A DNA stretch of 64,000 nt, taken from assembly GCA_964522445.1 (NCBI GenBank), contig CAZFUY010000003.1:3305-67304 (forward strand), given 5' to 3'. The position numbers were made by a program, and so were the translations under genes. Source of the DNA: CAZFUY01 sp964522445 (GTDB taxonomy: Bacteria; Pseudomonadota; Gammaproteobacteria; SZUA-229). Shown here piece by piece: positions 62,522 through 64,000 of this stretch (the stretch's first letter is position 1; the number at the start of each line of letters is the position of its first letter). The notes beneath the pieces are model-generated. The model made no database searches. It was given only the letters and a program-made list of their open reading frames with translations, and had not been told where the DNA came from.

Positions 62522-63786
62522 AGAAATTTAGTCTGGTATTTTTATTACTGTTTTATAGTGGTGGCTTGATGGCTAATACTATTATTAAAAGTATTGGTTT
62601 TGAGGGTAACTTTGTTACTAAAGAGTCGCTATTACTCAGAGAAATGTATATTAAAGAAGGGGATGTTCTTGATTTTAAAAAACTAGAAGCATCAGTACAG
62701 GGAATAATGGATCTGGGTCTGTTTAAATCGGTTAGCTACTATATTTCTGAAGATTATACTCAGCAGAAAAAGGCTGGGGATGAAGTGCGTCTGGTTTTTT
62801 TGCTGGAGGAAAAATATTATTTGTTAATTATTCCACGCGCCAGAGTTAATGAAGATGAAACTAACCTGGGGATTCAGCTTCGCTGGGATAATATTTTTGG
62901 CCTTAATCATCAAATGCGTTTTCTGGTTGAAGATAGAGGAACAGAAGAGGGCGTAAGTAAGCAACGTCAACGTATTAAATATAATTACCCGAATGTAAAT
63001 GGCAGTCGTTTTTCATTAAGCTTTAAAATGACTAATCAGAATGATGTTGATGAAGATGATATAAAAAGTTTTATAAATAGAAAGGATCAGAACCTGGGAG
63101 TTGCTTTATTTAAATGGCTAAATAGAAGAGGTCGTAATAAAGGCTGGTTTGCTGGCGTGGGTTTTGATTATCGTTTTCGTGAAAATAAAATATTATCGGG
63201 TTTATTTGAAGATGATGAATTTGATGCATTTGTTATAGAGCTGCAATATGGCTTTAAAAATGTACATCAATATGAATACAATCGTGGAGGCAAAGAGTTT
63301 GGTTACAACCTGGATATATCACATAATAGTCTGGGTAGTGACTCTGAGTTCTTTCAGCATTTATTATTTTACAGAAGTTATTATCAGTTTAAATCACGTC
63401 CTGGTGATAACCTGAATGTGCAAACATTATTGGGCTATTCAACTAATGATGTTATGGGTGATGACGCCTATACATTAGGCAGTAATGAAGGTCTCAGGGG
63501 GTATGATAGCGGTAGTTTTGAAGGCAACACCAAACTATTGCTTAATGTTGAGTACCTGACTCCAGATAGAGGTTATCCTGCATTACGTTATGTTTATTTT
63601 GTCGATATAGGTAATACCTATAATGATCTTACTGATGTTTTGCATAAGAACCTGAATACAGGAGCGGGCTTTGGAATACGTTGGAAAATAAAAGCGTTTG
63701 TTAAAGTCGATCTAAGAATAGATGTGGGTTATGGCTTTTCTAATGATGATTATCGCGTTAGTTTTGGAACACGGCATGTGTTTTAG
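62506..63786 (+). CDS. BamA/TamA-like outer-membrane protein with a single POTRA domain
   Basis: 426 residues: signal peptide (LVFLLLFYSGGLMA), one POTRA domain at about 24-100 (IIKSIGFEGNFVTKESLLLRE, GIMDLGLFKSVSYYI), then a D15-type barrel with the RGY motif (LGSNEGLRGYDSGSFEGN), the LLNVEYLTPDRGYP strand and a C-terminal Phe (SFGTRHVF). The POTRA count and size are much smaller than BamA (about 800) or TamA (about 570). It may be an outer-membrane insertase or secretion pore. It starts inside the last codons of the EamA gene. Confidence 0.88.
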   Translation: MDQKIKKFSLVFLLLFYSGGLMANTIIKSIGFEGNFVTKESLLLREMYIKEGDVLDFKKLEASVQGIMDLGLFKSVSYYISEDYTQQKKAGDEVRLVFLLEEKYYLLIIPRARVNEDETNLGIQLRWDNIFGLNHQMRFLVEDRGTEEGVSKQRQRIKYNYPNVNGSRFSLSFKMTNQNDVDEDDIKSFINRKDQNLGVALFKWLNRRGRNKGWFAGVGFDYRFRENKILSGLFEDDEFDAFVIELQYGFKNVHQYEYNRGGKEFGYNLDISHNSLGSDSEFFQHLLFYRSYYQFKSRPGDNLNVQTLLGYSTNDVMGDDAYTLGSNEGLRGYDSGSFEGNTKLLLNVEYLTPDRGYPALRYVYFVDIGNTYNDLTDVLHKNLNTGAGFGIRWKIKAFVKVDLRIDVGYGFSNDDYRVSFGTRHVF

Positions 63787-63850
63787 TGGTGTCAGCTTAT
63801 CTGTAGTAGCTTAGGTTTTATCTGGCAGTTGGCAATGTCACAAATTAGTC

Positions 63851-64000
63851 ATAAGCAGAAACCGTTTGATTGATTATGCCTGGGGACAGACCTCATTTTT
63901 TGAGCTCTGTCCCCCTCGAAGTGACTATGTAATCACGACTCTGTATACAGCTTGAGTGGTATCACAACGGGGACGGAGCGCAAACAGCGCGATCCATCCC
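63851..64000. repeat. REP-like dispersed repeat, copy 2 (cut by window edge)
   Basis: Close copy of 18455-18603 in the same orientation: GGGGACAGA (63882-63890) with TCTGTCCCC (63906-63914), then GAGTGGTATCACAACGG, GGGGACGGA (63969-63977) and TCCATCCC at the edge. It lies just after the outer-membrane protein gene. Confidence 0.8.

Overview
The window is 64 kb of an AT-rich (about 40% GC by eye) gammaproteobacterial chromosome. The evidence is gene order: pilMNOPQ-aroK-aroB-(dgt)-damX-gltB-gltD divergent from mrcA, ftsY-ftsE-ftsX-rpoH, rpsU-yqeY divergent from tsaD, bioH-bioC, and rpmB-rpmG. I could not name the genus. Nearly all genes are housekeeping. I saw no prophage, insertion sequence, CRISPR array, rRNA or tRNA gene. 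Two runs of 100 N mark scaffold joins, and each interrupts one gene.

Layout: 1-15579 (minus strand) carries the type IV pilus inner-membrane and secretin operon pilMNOPQ, an unusual Ser/Thr-rich lipoprotein, aroK, aroB, dgt, a DamX-like AAA/SPOR protein and glutamate synthase gltB, with the start of gltD. 15898-18378 is the class A penicillin-binding protein. 18675-24051 holds hemE, yqeY, rpsU, tsaD, plsY, bioH and bioC. 24555-29696 (minus) is ftsY-ftsE-ftsX, a double-receiver regulator and rpoH; a perfect CIRCE operator stands in front of rpoH. 29860-35961 (plus) has a paired M16 peptidase, rsmD, coaD, a ferredoxin and gamma-glutamyltransferase. 35996-40684 has mog, small unknown proteins, a stand-alone CZB zinc domain, a 3-methyladenine glycosylase, a peroxiredoxin and a Sel1 protein. 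40797-45536 (minus) is a Gld-like ABC transporter operon ending in mutM. 45649-51976 has an orphan hydantoinase A subunit, a DUF457 membrane protein, exported MsrA and two tandem EAL-HDOD proteins. 52101-58257 has rpmB/rpmG, folB/folK, a pteridine reductase-like SDR, a MidA-type methyltransferase, uppP, a VanZ-like protein and cca. 58333-63786 has a degenerate-looking hybrid sensor kinase preceded by a 16-copy trinucleotide repeat, an NDUFA9-like SDR, a possible small RNA, an EamA transporter and a BamA/TamA-like outer-membrane protein.

The genes join into recognisable modules: envelope growth and division (mrcA, damX, ftsEX, uppP, plsY), type IV pilus assembly, co-transcribed shikimate and glutamate synthesis, folate synthesis, and stress response (rpoH, peroxiredoxin, MsrA, mutM, alkylation repair). 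The intergenic spaces are rich in palindromic repeats of at least six sequence families, some nested. They look like REP/MITE-type dispersed elements and are the main accessory content.

The observations I rate highest are the perfect CIRCE element in front of rpoH, the (GTA)16 tract next to a good -10 hexamer in front of the hybrid kinase, the large clover-shaped palindrome downstream of bioC, and the lipoprotein gene inserted between pilQ and aroK. I did not find a clearly new multi-gene system.
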